A DNA stretch of 59,203 bases, taken from positions 374,863-434,065 of the forward strand of contig MNCI01026460.1 of NCBI GenBank assembly GCA_015680685.1, in the 5' to 3' direction. This document shows, piece by piece, positions 58,690-59,203 of the stretch. A model generated the notes under the pieces. That model had not been told where the DNA came from, did no database searches, and was given only the letters and a program-made list of their open reading frames with translations. Each line of letters starts with the position of its first letter. Position 1 is the stretch's first letter. The DNA comes from Gnetum montanum (lineage: Eukaryota; Streptophyta; Gnetopsida; Gnetales; Gnetaceae). Made by a program: the position numbers and the translations under genes.

Positions 58690-59203
58690 ATAATAGCTTC
58701 TTCACCGAGCCATGTACTTTATCGAGATCAATGGGCAACTTTACAAAGTGTGTCCCGATGGCTTAGTTCAATGGTGTGTTGCCAATATAGATCAACTACG
58801 AGTTCTCCAAGATGCTCATGAGGGTTCTTTTGGGGGTCATTATGATGGGAAATGAATGGCCATCAAGATCCTACTTCCAGGATATTATTGGCCTACATTA
58901 TTTCAGGACACCCATCGTTTCATCCAATCTTGTGAGTGTTGTCAACGTGATGGGGGAATGACTACTAGAATGGAGGGTCCGCAACAATGGATTTAACCGT
59001 TAGAACCCTTCAACATTTGGGGAATTGATTTTATGGCGCTGATTACACCAAGGTCCAATGGAAAAGCTTATATTATTGTTGTCATTGATTACATAACAAA
59101 ATAGGCCAAAGAAGCTACTGTTAAAGATTGTACATCATCTACAACTGCACGATTTGTTCAACAACAAATCATAAACAGGTTTGGTATGCCACGTGCACTT
59201 ATT
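58690..59203 (+). pseudogene. integrase of element B, cut by the window edge
   Basis: The frame gives FIEINGQLYKVCPDGLVQWC, then the HHCC domain (DAHEGSFGGHYDGK, YYWPTLFQDTHRFIQSCECC, QRDGG). The core follows with NIWGIDFMALITPRSNGKAY and IIVVIDYITK, containing the first catalytic Asp. Three or four stops interrupt it. The remaining catalytic residues lie beyond the window. Confidence 0.8.

Larger units (their letters stand above)
52581..59203 (+). mobile_element. Athila/Tat-like Ty3 element B (3' end outside the window)
   Basis: 5' LTR (52581-53589), tRNA-Asp-type primer site (53591-53609), gag (53834 to about 55646), protease (56300-56720), RT and RNase H (57012-58560), then integrase (58690 to the edge). 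The protease and most of RT share one frame. Stops are frequent, so the copy is dead. It is inserted in the 5' LTR of E2 after CCAAG; the matching CCAAG should follow its 3' LTR beyond 59203. It is the same family as the fragments at 1-2161. Confidence 0.85.

Overview
The window looks like a stretch of land-plant nuclear DNA made mostly of transposable elements. Two plant-type gene remnants with plant features (an IQD calmodulin-binding protein and a cytokinin dehydrogenase with GT-AG introns) sit among LTR retrotransposons of Ty3/gypsy type, tRNA-derived SINE-like units and long non-coding relics. The retroelement load is compatible with a large-genome seed plant, perhaps a gymnosperm, but I cannot fix the taxon from the sequence. 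I see no intact protein-coding host gene, no rRNA, no real tRNA gene and no CRISPR array.

Layout. 1-2161: pieces of an Athila/Tat-like Ty3 element (A) in two opposite orientations, joined at a single N (367). 2673-3172: IQD pseudogene, minus strand. 4050-5045: cluster of SINE-like units. 5046-10067: very decayed minus-strand Ty3 relic. 10068-18990: structurally complete non-autonomous LTR element (D), minus strand, with gag and protease but no reverse transcriptase or integrase. 19340-21754: cytokinin dehydrogenase pseudogene, minus strand; four exons are recognisable, the last exon is missing, and element D lies just beyond. 22258-28709: LTR element C with an initiator-Met primer site and a purine tract but no recognisable proteins (LARD-like). 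28710-33540: AT-rich non-coding DNA with a recurring palindromic motif. 33541-36840: plus-strand Ty3 relic with the usual Tat order RT, RNase H, archaeal-type RNase H (aRNH), integrase. 39490-41624: truncated minus-strand element E1. 41625-52580: longer minus-strand element E2 of the same family. 52581-59203: plus-strand Athila/Tat-like element B, which runs off the right edge.

How the parts relate. E1 and E2 share an unusual domain order: protease, then aRNH, then RT, RNase H and integrase, plus a further unidentified ORF after the integrase in E2. In E2 the gag, protease, aRNH, RT and integrase segments fall in one common reading frame, which suggests an ancestral single polyprotein. The LTR between E1 and E2 seems to serve both, as expected from LTR-LTR recombination. 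Element B has jumped into the outer LTR of E2, giving a nested order of events. All coding regions carry stops or frameshifts; many stops fall where a Gln or Trp is conserved, as expected from decay of methylated cytosines.
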